Shown here: positions 16,981 to 25,543 of the stretch, in pieces
Layout of the letters: each line of letters begins with the position of its first letter
How positions within the stretch are numbered: the stretch's first letter is position 1
DNA from: Tenacibaculum pelagium
GTDB taxonomy: Bacteria > Bacteroidota > Bacteroidia > Flavobacteriales > Flavobacteriaceae
Direction of reading: 5' to 3'
Assembly: GCF_014062345.1 (NCBI RefSeq)
Contig: NZ_JACGLS010000001.1
Coordinates: forward strand, 620,001-684,000
Length of the DNA stretch: 64,000 bases
The notes under the pieces: model-generated
Databases searched by the model: none
What the model saw: only the letters and a program-made list of their open reading frames with translations
Told to the model about the DNA's origin: nothing
Translations under genes and position numbers: made by a program

Positions 16981-18042
16981 TTATATTTTTCTAGTTTTAT
17001 TTAGCAACCAAAAATCAGCTAAAACCAAAGCTGTTAAAGCTTCAACAACAGGTACTGCTCTAGGAACAACACAAGGATCGTGACGACCTTTACCCATTAT
17101 TTCAGTTAGATCTCCTTCAGAATTTATAGTTTGTTGATTTTGCATAATGGTAGCAACTGGTTTAAATGCTACTCTAAAATACACATCCATTCCATTTGAA
17201 ATTCCTCCTTGAATTCCGCCAGATAAATTAGACTGCGTAGTTCCATCTTCATTAAAAATATCATTATGCTCAGAACCTTGCATTTTAGCGCCGCAAAATC
17301 CGCTACCAAATTCAAAACCTTTTACTGCATTAATTGAAAGCATTGCTTTACCCAACTCAGCATGTAATTTATTAAAAATAGGTTCACCTAAACCTATAGG
17401 CATATTTTGAGCAACACAAGTAATTGTACCACCAATAGTGTCTCCTGCTTTTCTAATCTGATTAATTTTCTCAATCATCTTACCAGCTGAAGCATTGTCA
17501 GGACAACGAACCATATTGCCTTCTGTTTTGGTAAAATCTAAATCTTGATATGGTTTATTAATAAATATATCGCCAACCGAAGAAGTAAATGCATTAATAT
17601 TTATATGTTTTATTAATTGCTTAGCTAAAGCACCAGCTACCACCCAATTCGCTGTTTCACGAGCAGAAGTACGTCCTCCTCCTCTATGATCTCGAATACC
17701 ATACTTTTTATCATAAGTATAATCGGCATGCGAAGGTCTGTATACATTTGTATTGTGGTTATAATCCTTACTTTTTTGATTCGTGTTTTTAATAACAAAA
17801 CCTATAGAAGCGCCAGTAGTTTTCCCTTCAAATATTCCAGATAAAAACTCAACAGTATCTGGTTCTTTACGTTGTGTTACTATTTTAGACTGCCCAGGTT
17901 TACGTCTATCCAATTCATTTTGAATTGCCTTAAAATCCACTTGCATACCAGCTGGACAACCATCTATTACACCTCCAATTGCTACACCATGCGACTCACC
18001 ATAAGTGGTTACTCTTAAAATATTTCCAAAAGAATTAAACAT
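16981..18042 (-). CDS. aroC: Chorismate synthase
   Basis: A 353-aa enzyme that makes chorismate from 5-enolpyruvylshikimate-3-phosphate using reduced FMN, the last step of the shikimate pathway. The three family signatures are visible: [18 protein letters not shown] near the N terminus, the central [19 protein letters not shown] region and the C-terminal [13 protein letters not shown]. Length is typical. Other shikimate genes are not present, so the gene is unlinked. A tRNA gene and a 250-base A/T-rich gap lie upstream. Confidence 0.98.
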   Translation of the reverse strand: MFNSFGNILRVTTYGESHGVAIGGVIDGCPAGMQVDFKAIQNELDRRKPGQSKIVTQRKEPDTVEFLSGIFEGKTTGASIGFVIKNTNQKSKDYNHNTNVYRPSHADYTYDKKYGIRDHRGGGRTSARETANWVVAGALAKQLIKHININAFTSSVGDIFINKPYQDLDFTKTEGNMVRCPDNASAGKMIEKINQIRKAGDTIGGTITCVAQNMPIGLGEPIFNKLHAELGKAMLSINAVKGFEFGSGFCGAKMQGSEHNDIFNEDGTTQSNLSGGIQGGISNGMDVYFRVAFKPVATIMQNQQTINSEGDLTEIMGKGRHDPCVVPRAVPVVEALTALVLADFWLLNKTRKI

Positions 18043-18225
18043 ATCAATATAAATTATAAAACGAAGATATTATTTATTTGATTAAAACTGTTTAAAAGCA
18101 TTGTTTTTACTCATAAAATAAAAGTTGCATAAATTTTAAACAAAAAAATATTTACACAAACTTACTGATAGTAAAATTGTTACAATTTGAAGACTAAATT
18201 TTATTAAAAAAGTGCAAAAAAAAAT

Positions 18226-18255
18226 TTTGAGAACTAAAAAAAGGTCATATATTTG
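18226..18255 (+). promoter_or_regulatory. tRNA-Ser promoter
   Basis: TTTG at 18226-18229, an 18-base spacer, then TATATTTG at 18248-18255, 35 bases before the mature 5' end of the tRNA. Both elements match the Bacteroidota consensus exactly. Confidence 0.75.
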
Positions 18256-18290
18256 CACCCGCAATCAGGGAATACTTGATTAGCATGTCA

Positions 18291-18375
18291 GGAGAAATGG
18301 CAGAGTGGTCGAATGCGGCGGTCTTGAAAACCGTTGTCTGTAACAGGACCGGGGGTTCGAATCCCTCTTTCTCCG
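18291..18375 (+). tRNA. tRNA-Ser(UGA)
   Basis: The acceptor stem GGAGAAA / TTTCTCC pairs at 18291-18297 and 18368-18374 with discriminator G at 18375. The anticodon loop CTTGAAA carries TGA at 18325-18327, reading UCA and other UCN serine codons. A long variable arm, as expected for a class II tRNA, and a T-loop with GGTTCGAATCC are present. CCA is only partly encoded (CAA follows). Confidence 0.97.
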
Positions 18376-18376
18376 C

Positions 18377-18408
18377 AAAATCCGAAGTTCAGGCTTCGGA
18401 TTTTTTTT
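18377..18408 (+). terminator. tRNA terminator
   Basis: Stem AAAATCCGAAG / CTTCGGATTTT with a 6-base loop and eight T residues, directly after the tRNA. Confidence 0.92.
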
Positions 18409-18420
18409 AGGGGATTAAAG

Positions 18421-18446
18421 AAAAAGCTTACGTTGTAAGCTTTTTT
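18421..18446 (+). terminator. Second hairpin terminator
   Basis: AAAAAGCTTAC / GTAAGCTTTTT around a GTT loop with T-run. It backs up the tRNA terminator 13 bases before it, and could also act on the minus strand. Confidence 0.75.
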
Positions 18447-18491
18447 CGATTTTATAAACCTCCTATAAAAAATCAAATCACTATTTAAAAC

Positions 18492-18533
18492 AAAAAAAAG
18501 AGGAACTACTCAACGGTAGTCCCTCTTTTTTTG
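18492..18533. terminator. Bidirectional hairpin, terminator of PAP2 operon
   Basis: GAGG-A-ACTAC and GTAGT-C-CCTC pair around a short loop, with A-run on the left and T-run on the right. On the minus strand it ends the PAP2 transcript, whose stop is at 18548. Confidence 0.85.
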
Positions 18534-18547
18534 TTATCCATTTAATC

Positions 18548-19117
18548 TTAAAGCTTAGTAAATACCCTATACTCTAAAAGACGATACAATTTATAAAACA
18601 ATAAACCAAACACTAGCCCTGATACATAGCCTGAAAATACATCAATAGGAAAGTGCACTCCTAAATACATACGACTATATCCAAAAAAAAGTGGAAATAA
18701 TACCAAGAAAAATATCTTCTTATAACTGTTCTTTAAAATTAAAATTAAAAAAACAGTAACTGAAGTAGACAATGATGCATGACCAGACCAAAAACTATAG
18801 CCTCTTGCTCTGTAAGAAAAGGTTCTTAAATAACCTTTCAAATCTTCTGAATTACACGGCCTTATTCTTTCAGTTGCATTCTTAATAAAGTTTGTAAACT
18901 GATCGGAAAAAGCAATTAAAACCACTAAAAACAATACTGTGAAAATTCCTTTTTTCCAACCAAACTCTTTAAAAATTAAATAAAGAATAAAAACAAACAA
19001 AGGAGTCCATGAAAATTGATTTGTAATTGTTAACCAAAATCCATCCCATTGCTCACTTCCTAAATTATTTAAAAATATAAGAAGCTCTTGATCTTTATTT
19101 ATAATAGTATCTATCAA
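18548..19117 (-). CDS. PAP2-superfamily membrane phosphatase
   Basis: A 189-aa integral membrane protein with five or six helices and the three-part PAP2 phosphatase signature: KNATERIRPC (motif 1), FWSGHASLSTS (motif 2, with the SGH core) and YLGVHFPIDVFSG (motif 3). Members remove phosphate from undecaprenyl diphosphate, phosphatidate or lipid A. No further assignment is possible. It starts 2 bases after the end of the cyclophilin/FKBP fusion gene, so it is in that operon. Confidence 0.93.
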   Translation of the reverse strand: MIDTIINKDQELLIFLNNLGSEQWDGFWLTITNQFSWTPLFVFILYLIFKEFGWKKGIFTVLFLVVLIAFSDQFTNFIKNATERIRPCNSEDLKGYLRTFSYRARGYSFWSGHASLSTSVTVFLILILKNSYKKIFFLVLFPLFFGYSRMYLGVHFPIDVFSGYVSGLVFGLLFYKLYRLLEYRVFTKL

Positions 19118-19119
19118 AA

Positions 19120-20169
19120 TTATTTACCTACTTTTAATACTTCAATTTCGAAAACAACATCAGATTTTGCTGGAAACGGGCCAACTGCTCTTTCACCATA
19201 TGCTAAATAATAAGGAATAAATAACCTAGCACTTTCCCCTTCTCTTAATGCTAACGCCCCTTCTTTTACACCAGCAATCATTGGTTTTGATTCATCATCT
19301 AACTGAAAAGTAAACACCTCTCCTTTATCTTTCGAAGATTGTATTTCCTTACCATCACCTAAATAAATAGTATAGTGAATTGATGTTGGTTTGTGAGCAA
19401 CTACTTTTTTACCAGAAGGGTTTTCTTTTAACTTAAAAATCCTTAATCCAGAATCTGTTGGAGTAGATTTATTAACCCCCATTTCCTCTTGGAATTTTCT
19501 CTTCTTATTCTCAAGCACCAATTTTCTTTCCTCTCTTTTCTTTTCTACATTAGCTAGTTCTTCTTCAAAAATAGCTGAAGCATTAAATTTCTTTGCATCC
19601 TCTCCTACTCTAATAATATCTACGTGTTTTATATAGTCATTTTGTTGAATTGTATCAACTACATTTTGACCTTTTAGTACACGTCCAAAAACCGAATGTT
19701 TCCCGTTTAACCAAGGAGTTTCTTTATGTGTAATAAAAAACTGACTAGAGTTAGTTTCAGGTCCTGAATTTGCCATTGAAAGCACTCCTGGTCCATCGTG
19801 AGGATAAATCAATTTACCTTCTTCATTTAACGGAAACTCATCTGCAAACCTATATCCTGCATTTCCACTTCCAGTTCCAGTTATATCACCTCCTTGAACC
19901 ATAAAATCTTTAATAACTCTATGGAATTTTGTTTTATCATAATAAGGTTTCCCTTTTAAAGAGTCTGTCATCTTTGGATTATCACCTTCAGCTAACGAAA
20001 CAAAATTTGCTACCGTCATTGGCATTTCTTGCTGATGTAATTTTATTAAAATATCTCCGCGATTCGTTTGAATATCTGCGTATAAGCCATTCTCTAAATC
20101 AGGATATTTTACAGATTTACATGATGCAGCAACAACTACTAAAACTATTAAATACTTAAAATACTTCAT
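19120..20169 (-). CDS. Cyclophilin-FKBP fusion peptidyl-prolyl isomerase lipoprotein
   Basis: A 349-aa lipoprotein (signal ending VVVAASC) with two isomerase domains. Residues ~28-195 are a cyclophilin: FHRVIKDFMVQGGD, GPGVLSMANSGPETNSSQFF and WLNGKHSVFG are the active-site segments. A charged coiled linker (~205-240, KKREERKLVLENKKRKFQEE) joins it to an FKBP domain (~255-349) ending FIPYYLAYGERAVGPFPAKS. Such fusions speed proline isomerisation during folding of exported proteins. It is placed in a run with an FKBP and gldI, pointing to service of outer-membrane or gliding proteins. Confidence 0.92.
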   Translation of the reverse strand: MKYFKYLIVLVVVAASCKSVKYPDLENGLYADIQTNRGDILIKLHQQEMPMTVANFVSLAEGDNPKMTDSLKGKPYYDKTKFHRVIKDFMVQGGDITGTGSGNAGYRFADEFPLNEEGKLIYPHDGPGVLSMANSGPETNSSQFFITHKETPWLNGKHSVFGRVLKGQNVVDTIQQNDYIKHVDIIRVGEDAKKFNASAIFEEELANVEKKREERKLVLENKKRKFQEEMGVNKSTPTDSGLRIFKLKENPSGKKVVAHKPTSIHYTIYLGDGKEIQSSKDKGEVFTFQLDDESKPMIAGVKEGALALREGESARLFIPYYLAYGERAVGPFPAKSDVVFEIEVLKVGK

Positions 20170-20185
20170 TCTTTTTTATTTTAAA

Positions 20186-20221
20186 CAAAAAACACCAACT
20201 CTTAAAAGTTGATGTTTTTTT
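20186..20221 (-). terminator. Attenuating terminator between two PPIase genes
   Basis: AACACCAACT (20191-20200) pairs with AGTTGATGTT (20207-20216), flanked by A-run and T-run. On the minus strand it lies just after the FKBP gene and before the cyclophilin/FKBP gene, so part of the transcript should stop here. Confidence 0.75.
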
Positions 20222-20235
20222 ATATTAATTTTTAA

Positions 20236-21009
20236 TTAATGCCCGTGTCCGTCTCCTTTCGAATGCCCTTGACCTAAAGGCTGAACTACCTCTAACAACT
20301 CAACTTCAAAAACTAAAGCTGAAAAAGGTTTGATGTCTTTACCTCTTTGCTGTGGACCATATGCTAATTCTTGAGGGATGAAAAATTGATACTTAGCTCC
20401 TGGCTTCATTAGCTTCAATCCTTCTGTCCACCCCTTAATAACTTGAGTTATTCCAAACTCTGATGGCTGCTCTCTATTTAAGTTCTTATCAAAAACTGTT
20501 TCTCCATCGATTAATTTTCCTTCGTATAAAACTTTAACTTTTTGACTTCCTGTTGGAGCTGTACCGTTACCTTCTTTTAAAACTTTGTACTGTAAACCAC
20601 TATCAGTAGTTATTACACCATCTTTAGTTTTATTAGCAGCTAAAAAATCTTCTCCTGCTTTTTTATTATCTCCAAACTTAGCTTCAGCTTTTTTAGCTTG
20701 TTCAGCTTGCTGCTGCTTCATTTTTTCCTGTTGCTTCTTCTGAAAAAATGTTCTTAAAATATTATTGATGTCTTTTGATTCAACTAAAAGGTTTGTAGAA
20801 TCCATTCCGTTTTTAAATCCTTGAACAAATAAATCCTCATCCATTTCATCAAAGTTCATTTTTATTTTATTAGCCATATCTAAACCAATAGCATAACTTA
20901 CTGAATCCACTTCAGTAGCTAATGAACTTTTTGTTTTAAACTCGCCATTACCACACGCTACAATTGATAAACCTACAACTGCAATTGCTAAAATTTTAGT
21001 TAATTTCAT
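20236..21009 (-). CDS. FKBP-type peptidyl-prolyl isomerase lipoprotein (FkpA/Mip-like)
   Basis: A 257-aa lipoprotein (signal ending VGLSIVAC). Residues ~28-135 form the FKBP N-terminal dimerisation domain (DSVSYAIGLDMANKIK, then an alanine/lysine/glutamine-rich helix). Residues ~140-245 form the FKBP catalytic domain (GLQYKVLKEGNGTAPTGSQK, VFDKNLNREQPSEF, IPQELAYGPQQRG). The C terminus is a His/Gly tail, GHSKGDGHGH, that might bind metal. It folds exported proteins in the periplasm. It starts 2 bases after gldI ends. Confidence 0.93.
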   Translation of the reverse strand: MKLTKILAIAVVGLSIVACGNGEFKTKSSLATEVDSVSYAIGLDMANKIKMNFDEMDEDLFVQGFKNGMDSTNLLVESKDINNILRTFFQKKQQEKMKQQQAEQAKKAEAKFGDNKKAGEDFLAANKTKDGVITTDSGLQYKVLKEGNGTAPTGSQKVKVLYEGKLIDGETVFDKNLNREQPSEFGITQVIKGWTEGLKLMKPGAKYQFFIPQELAYGPQQRGKDIKPFSALVFEVELLEVVQPLGQGHSKGDGHGH

Positions 21010-21011
21010 TT

Positions 21012-21545
21012 TTAATTATTTGATTTTATATCGATTAATGTTACTGTACTTTTTATGGGCTGATTAACAGTTATCTTATTTCCATCACCTACAACTCCAA
21101 AAGCTCTGTATGATGGAATGACAAATGTAATCGTTTCTCCTTTTTTCATCAACTTTATTCCGTCTTGTAGTGCAGGAATAAAATCTTCTTTATCTACTTT
21201 ATAAACTCTTTCTAGATTATCGTAAATAATGTTTCCATTAATATCCGAGATATTATATTCGATCTGAACTAGGTCTTCAAATTTAGGAAAGTTAGTATTT
21301 ACTGTGTCTTTTTTAACATAAGTATACCAAAAGCCATTAGTTGAAGATTGATACTTCTGAATCGTATCTAACGATATTAATTTTTCTAAACTTTTTTTCT
21401 CTAAAGCATTTAACTTTTTATTCTTCTCTATAACTTCTTTATAAAAGTTAGTTATACCATGCTTCTTTGGTCTTCTTGCTTCTGGTTGTTTACATGAAAC
21501 AACAATCGACATTAAAAAAATAGAAAGTAAAAATTTATGCTTCAT
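21012..21545 (-). CDS. gldI: Gliding motility FKBP lipoprotein GldI
   Basis: A 177-aa lipoprotein (signal ending FLMSIVVSC) with the GldI hallmark segment KQPEARRPKKHGITNFYKEV and a single FKBP domain (ALQDGIKLMKKGETITFVIP, SYRAFGVVGDGNKIT). GldI is needed for gliding in Flavobacterium, probably by folding machinery of the type IX secretion/gliding apparatus. Its start overlaps the end of the DHH phosphoesterase gene by 11 bases, so translation is coupled. The order nrnA-like, gldI, fkpA-like, cyclophilin-FKBP suggests a co-expressed folding set. Confidence 0.93.
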   Translation of the reverse strand: MKHKFLLSIFLMSIVVSCKQPEARRPKKHGITNFYKEVIEKNKKLNALEKKSLEKLISLDTIQKYQSSTNGFWYTYVKKDTVNTNFPKFEDLVQIEYNISDINGNIIYDNLERVYKVDKEDFIPALQDGIKLMKKGETITFVIPSYRAFGVVGDGNKITVNQPIKSTVTLIDIKSNN

Positions 21546-22563
21546 AAGACACTTCTAATTCTTTTTGGTACTTAGGCAATAACGATTTAAATGTCGCAAT
21601 CGTATCTTCCATAGATTCTAAACTTTTACCACCAGCGGCATTGTCATGTCCACCCCCATTAAAGTAATTTCTAGCAAACTGATTTACAGAAAACTTTCCT
21701 TTACTTCGTAATGACATTTTTATAATTCCTTGCTCTACATCTTCAATAAAAATAGCTGCAAATACAATTCCTTTTAAAGACAATGCATAATTTACAACAC
21801 CTTCGGTATCTCCTTTTTCGAAATTAAACCGTTTCTTTTCTTCTTCTGTTAAAGTTATAAAAGCAGTTTTATATTCTGGCAAAACCTTCATATTACTTAA
21901 AGCTTGTCCTAACAATAATAATCTGCTATATGAATTCGCATCATGTACATTACTGTGAATTCTATCGTTTTCTGCACCTTTATCAATTAAGTCTGCAATT
22001 ATACGGTGTGTAGTACTAGTTGTTGATCTGAAACGGAATGAACCTGTATCGGTCATAATTCCCGTATATAAACAAGTGGCAATATTTTTATCAATCAAAT
22101 CATTATCTCCCATCATTACGATGAAATTATATACCATCTGGCAAGTTGATGACATAGTAGTATCTGAATACATGTACTTAAAATCATCTGGCTGCTGATG
22201 ATGATCAATCAACGCAAAATCATTTTCATACTTTTCTAAAGTGTTCTGAACGTCAGTACCTACTCTATGTAAAGCATTAAAGTCTAATAAGAAAACAATA
22301 TCTGATTTAGCTAAAGCCTTTATACTTTGTGTATTTTGACGATCGAAACGTTTTACAGTATCTGAACCAGGAATCCAATGTAAAAAATCTGGATATTCAT
22401 TTGGCATTAACACTTGTGTTGTGTGTCCTTTTTTATCAAAATAATGTTTTAAACCTAAGGTTGAACCTACTGCATCTCCATCAGGATTTCTATGACCTAT
22501 TATCACAATATTTTTAGGTTGCGATAAAAATTCTTGTAGTTCTTTAAAATGTTTCAAAATCAT
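21535..22563 (-). CDS. nrnA: DHH/DHHA1 phosphoesterase, NrnA-like
   Basis: A 342-aa phosphoesterase. The DHH domain shows GHRNPDGDAVGSTLG, FLLDFN and the DHH motif in ALIDHHQQPDDF; the C-terminal DHHA1 domain ends with GGGHDNAAGG, which binds the phosphate. NrnA proteins degrade short oligoribonucleotides and dephosphorylate pAp. No signal peptide, so cytoplasmic. Heads the gldI operon and is divergent from ndk with a 117-base gap. Confidence 0.92.
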   Translation of the reverse strand: MILKHFKELQEFLSQPKNIVIIGHRNPDGDAVGSTLGLKHYFDKKGHTTQVLMPNEYPDFLHWIPGSDTVKRFDRQNTQSIKALAKSDIVFLLDFNALHRVGTDVQNTLEKYENDFALIDHHQQPDDFKYMYSDTTMSSTCQMVYNFIVMMGDNDLIDKNIATCLYTGIMTDTGSFRFRSTTSTTHRIIADLIDKGAENDRIHSNVHDANSYSRLLLLGQALSNMKVLPEYKTAFITLTEEEKKRFNFEKGDTEGVVNYALSLKGIVFAAIFIEDVEQGIIKMSLRSKGKFSVNQFARNYFNGGGHDNAAGGKSLESMEDTIATFKSLLPKYQKELEVSYEA

Positions 22564-22680
22564 AAGTGGCGAAGATACAATTTAAATTAAAAATTTTATG
22601 TAATTTCGCGCCGATTTACACATAGTCTGTGTAGACAATAAAATTAAAATTATTTATTACAGATATTAATTACATTAATA

Positions 22681-23100
22681 ATGGCAACAAATAGAACTTT
22701 TACAATGATTAAACCAGATGGTGTTGAAAACGGACACACTGGTGCTATTTTAGAAAAAATTAACGCTGCAGGTTTTAGAATCGTAGCAATGAAGAAAACT
22801 CAAATGACTAAGCGTGATGCTGAAGCTTTTTATGCTGTACACAGCGAGCGTCCTTTCTTTGGTGAATTAGTTGAGTTTATGACTCGCGGACCAATCATTT
22901 CTGCAATCTTAGAAAAAGACAATGCTGTTGAAGATTTTAGAACTTTAATTGGTGCTACGAACCCAGCTGAAGCTGCTGAAGGAACTATTCGTAAAATGTT
23001 TGCTACTTCAATCGGAGAAAATGCTGTTCACGGTTCTGATTCTGATGAAAATGCTGCTATCGAAGGTGCTTTCCATTTTTCTGGTAGAGAAATGTTTTAA
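22681..23100 (+). CDS. ndk: Nucleoside diphosphate kinase
   Basis: A 139-aa enzyme that exchanges gamma-phosphates among nucleoside di- and triphosphates. [13 protein letters not shown] near the N terminus and the catalytic-His region [19 protein letters not shown] are visible (His ~115). Length is standard. TAATTTCG at 22601-22608 is a loose match to the -7 promoter element. A strong terminator follows about 60 bases after the stop. Confidence 0.98.
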   Translation: MATNRTFTMIKPDGVENGHTGAILEKINAAGFRIVAMKKTQMTKRDAEAFYAVHSERPFFGELVEFMTRGPIISAILEKDNAVEDFRTLIGATNPAEAAEGTIRKMFATSIGENAVHGSDSDENAAIEGAFHFSGREMF

Positions 23101-23160
23101 TTTTTAGACACTAGATACTAGACCGCTTCGCTTTAAGAAGTTAGACTATTATAAATATAA

Positions 23161-23192
23161 AACTCATTACGTAAACTGTAATGAGTTTTTTT
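23161..23192 (+). terminator. ndk terminator
   Basis: AACTCATTAC / GTAATGAGTT stem, 7-base loop, T-run. Confidence 0.9.
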
Positions 23193-23223
23193 TGTTTTTA
23201 AATTTAATTTGATACTTGAGCTT

Positions 23224-23288
23224 ATTTCTAATAATTTCGCCAACGTTGAATATTAGTCATTAAAACGGATTCATATTCCTAAAATAAG
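23224..23288 (+). repeat. Dispersed upstream element, copy 2
   Basis: Similar to 6954-7017. Contains TTTCGC (23235-23240), ACGTT (23243-23247) and a hairpin with arms GAATAT (23248-23253) and ATATTC (23273-23278) separated by exactly 19 bases, as in copy 1. It lies just before an orphan membrane-protein gene. Confidence 0.7.
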
Positions 23289-23313
23289 TTACCTTTAAGC
23301 TTAAAGCTATTCC

Positions 23314-23859
23314 ATGAAAAAAAAATCAAAAGCTAATAATATTTGGGGTACAATTCCTTTAATAATAATTTGTTTATTTTTAATAGATGTTTCAAAATTA
23401 AAGAACACACCCGATTTCATTTATTACTTCTCTGGTTCTATTATATTTATAATATCAAACTTTGCTTGGATTTATTATCTTAGAGGAACAAAATGGTTTT
23501 TAGAAATAAAATCAATTTTATTATATCTGCTCGCAATTATGATTTCTTCAATACCTCTATCCTTTGGCTTGATAATTTTATTCAATGCTTTTATTAAATA
23601 TTATGATTTTGAAAACGAAATAATAATTAAAGAAAAATGTCTCGTAACACATGTATCATCTGGAAAAAACGCAAGTCTATCGTACAAATTCAGAGGGGAA
23701 ATTTTTCAAACAAAAAATTACTATTATCAAGATTATAAAAATTGCGGCTATAATAAAAATGAATGTTATATCATATTAACCCTAAAAGAAAAACCATTTG
23801 GGATGTTTTATGAAATAAACATAGACAAATGGAATGATTTTGATTCTAATTTAAAATAG
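23314..23859 (+). CDS. Orphan membrane protein (cassette-like gene B)
   Basis: A 181-aa protein that I do not recognise. Three hydrophobic segments lie at residues ~10-27 (WGTIPLIIICLFLIDV), ~32-52 and ~65-95, then a hydrophilic C-terminal ~90 residues with several cysteines (KEKCLVTHVSSGK, KNCGYNKNECYIIL). Codon use is even more A/T-rich than that of its neighbours ndk and recF. It stands alone between the ndk terminator and the convergent DciA-like gene, preceded by the 23224 element and followed by an inverted repeat. These look like cassette signs; no function is proposed. Confidence 0.6.
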   Translation: MKKKSKANNIWGTIPLIIICLFLIDVSKLKNTPDFIYYFSGSIIFIISNFAWIYYLRGTKWFLEIKSILLYLLAIMISSIPLSFGLIILFNAFIKYYDFENEIIIKEKCLVTHVSSGKNASLSYKFRGEIFQTKNYYYQDYKNCGYNKNECYIILTLKEKPFGMFYEINIDKWNDFDSNLK

Positions 23860-23889
23860 ACCTAGATTAATAACTATAGAAACAAAAAG

Positions 23890-23975
23890 CCAACAGGCAA
23901 CAATGTATAACCGCAATTACGGTGGATTCGACTACGTCCGAATTCACATGGAATTGCGAGCGTCAGTGCTTAATC
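23890..23975 (+). repeat. attC-like imperfect inverted repeat B (3' end missing)
   Basis: Left arm CGCAATTACGGTGGATTCG (23912-23930), 8-base loop, right arm 23939-23958 ending GGAATTGCG: an imperfect stem of ~19 bp with one bulge. It is preceded by GGCAACAATG (23896-23905), nearly the same start as element A (CGCAACAATGG at 7319). Unlike element A, no GTTAGC terminus follows, so the distal part appears lost. It sits 37-100 bases after the orphan gene stop. Confidence 0.65.
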
Positions 23976-24046
23976 AAAAAAACTTAAAACCTATAAATGA
24001 AGACTATACAAGACCTTCATTGAAATATTATTAACCACTTTTAAAA

Positions 24047-24343
24047 CTACACCAACATCAGCTTCTTCACCAACTCCTCACCCATTTCTTCGTTAATCAT
24101 TCGTATAATTTTTTCTTTACCATAACTTAACTGTTCTCTTAGGGCCGAAGAAGATAAACGAACAATTAGTGTTTTATTTTGTATTTCAACCTCTTGTGTG
24201 TAAGAAACGACTCCTGGACCCATCATTTTTTCCCAAGCCTCTTCTATATGAATTTTCTGAAACCCTTTATTTAAACCACCTTCTTTTATGTAGCTTCCTA
24301 ATAAATCTTTAATTGAAAAACTGTCGTTTTCTCTTTTTGCCAT
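24047..24343 (-). CDS. DUF721/DciA-like protein
   Basis: A 98-aa protein of the DUF721 family, to which the DNA helicase loader DciA belongs. The conserved helix-strand segment IHIEEAWEKMMGPGVVSYTQ and the closing strand LIVRLSSSALREQLSYGKEKI are visible. DUF721 genes lie next to recF in many Bacteroidota, as here (3 bases apart). A role at the replication origin or in helicase loading is inferred from the family. Confidence 0.88.
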   Translation of the reverse strand: MAKRENDSFSIKDLLGSYIKEGGLNKGFQKIHIEEAWEKMMGPGVVSYTQEVEIQNKTLIVRLSSSALREQLSYGKEKIIRMINEEMGEELVKKLMLV

Positions 24344-24346
24344 TTT

Positions 24347-25429
24347 TTAATCTAACTTAAAAATTTGATATTCTTGGTTACTCTTTTTTATCACATTTTC
24401 TGTACGCTCAAAATGAGTATCAGTGATGAAGATTTGTCCAAACTCATCATTATTCACCAAATCTACAATTTGCGAAACACGATTCTCGTCTAGTTTATCA
24501 AAAATATCATCTAATAATAAAATCGGAGTTACATTCGATTGCTTTTTAATAAACTCAAACTGTGCCAACTTCAATGCAATTAAATATGATTTCTGCTGCC
24601 CTTGAGATCCAAACTTTTTAATAGGGTATTCTCCTATTTCAAAATTCAAATCATCTTTATGAACCCCAGACGATGTGTATTGCAACATTCTATCCTTCTC
24701 AATACTATTCGCCAATAGAGTTTCAAAAGAAACATCATGAAGTTGACTTTTATAACGTAGATTAACTTCTTCTTTAGCTCCAGAAATAATTTGATGCTTC
24801 TCATTAAAAATAGGCACAAACTCTTCTAAAAAAGCCTTACGCTTATTATAAATAACGCTACCATATTCTACTAATTGCTCGTCATACACTTTTAAATTTA
24901 ATGCATCAAAAGTTCTATTCGCTGCAAAATATTTTAACAATGCATTTCGCTGACTTACAATCTTATTATACGAAATTAATCCTTGTAAATACTTTTTATC
25001 TTGTTGAGAAATTACTCCATCAATAAACTTTCGTCTTGTATCACTCCCTTCAACAATTAAATCTCTATCCGCTGGAGATATAATTACTAAAGGCAACTGA
25101 CCTATATGTTCAGAAAATTTCTCATAAGCTTTTCCATTGCGCTTTAACACCTTTTTTTGCCCTCTTTTTAAAGAACAAACAATTTTCTCATTTCTATCAT
25201 TTAAAAGGTAATCTCCTTCAATCATAAAAAACTCCTGACCATGACGAATATTCTGTCCAGCAATCGAATTAAAGTAACTTTTTGCAAACGACAAATAGTA
25301 AATTGCATCTAACACATTGGTTTTTCCAATTCCGTTATTACCTACGAAACAGTTAATTTTCTTTTGAAAATCAAAAGATTGTGTTTCGATATTCTTAAAA
25401 TTTACCAGTGATATTTTTTGCAAATACAT
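24347..25429 (-). CDS. recF: DNA replication and repair protein RecF
   Basis: A 360-aa SMC-like ATPase that helps load RecA at gaps. Walker A is [13 protein letters not shown] (residues ~30-42), the signature region is [20 protein letters not shown], and Walker B is [15 protein letters not shown]. Length is typical. It forms an operon with the DciA-like gene. The divergent TPR gene starts 114 bases away. Confidence 0.97.
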   Translation of the reverse strand: MYLQKISLVNFKNIETQSFDFQKKINCFVGNNGIGKTNVLDAIYYLSFAKSYFNSIAGQNIRHGQEFFMIEGDYLLNDRNEKIVCSLKRGQKKVLKRNGKAYEKFSEHIGQLPLVIISPADRDLIVEGSDTRRKFIDGVISQQDKKYLQGLISYNKIVSQRNALLKYFAANRTFDALNLKVYDEQLVEYGSVIYNKRKAFLEEFVPIFNEKHQIISGAKEEVNLRYKSQLHDVSFETLLANSIEKDRMLQYTSSGVHKDDLNFEIGEYPIKKFGSQGQQKSYLIALKLAQFEFIKKQSNVTPILLLDDIFDKLDENRVSQIVDLVNNDEFGQIFITDTHFERTENVIKKSNQEYQIFKLD

Positions 25430-25512
25430 GAATGAAAATTATTTCGGAAAAGAAAGCGCAAAATATCGAAAATTTTACTAATAATCGGCTTTTAAAATCC
25501 AATTAAAAAAAC

Positions 25513-25520
25513 TATTTTTG
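25513..25520 (+). promoter_or_regulatory. -7 element upstream of TPR gene
   Basis: TATTTTTG matches TAnnTTTG exactly and ends 23 bases before the ATG at 25544. No good TTTG at -33. Confidence 0.5.
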
Positions 25521-25543
25521 TCGCCACTAATTTTTAAGCAATT

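Noticed and set aside
18288..18476. 62-codon minus-strand open frame containing [14 protein letters not shown]
   Set aside because: This is the complement of tRNA-Ser(UGA) and its terminator; frames of this type are a well-known artefact over tRNA genes.
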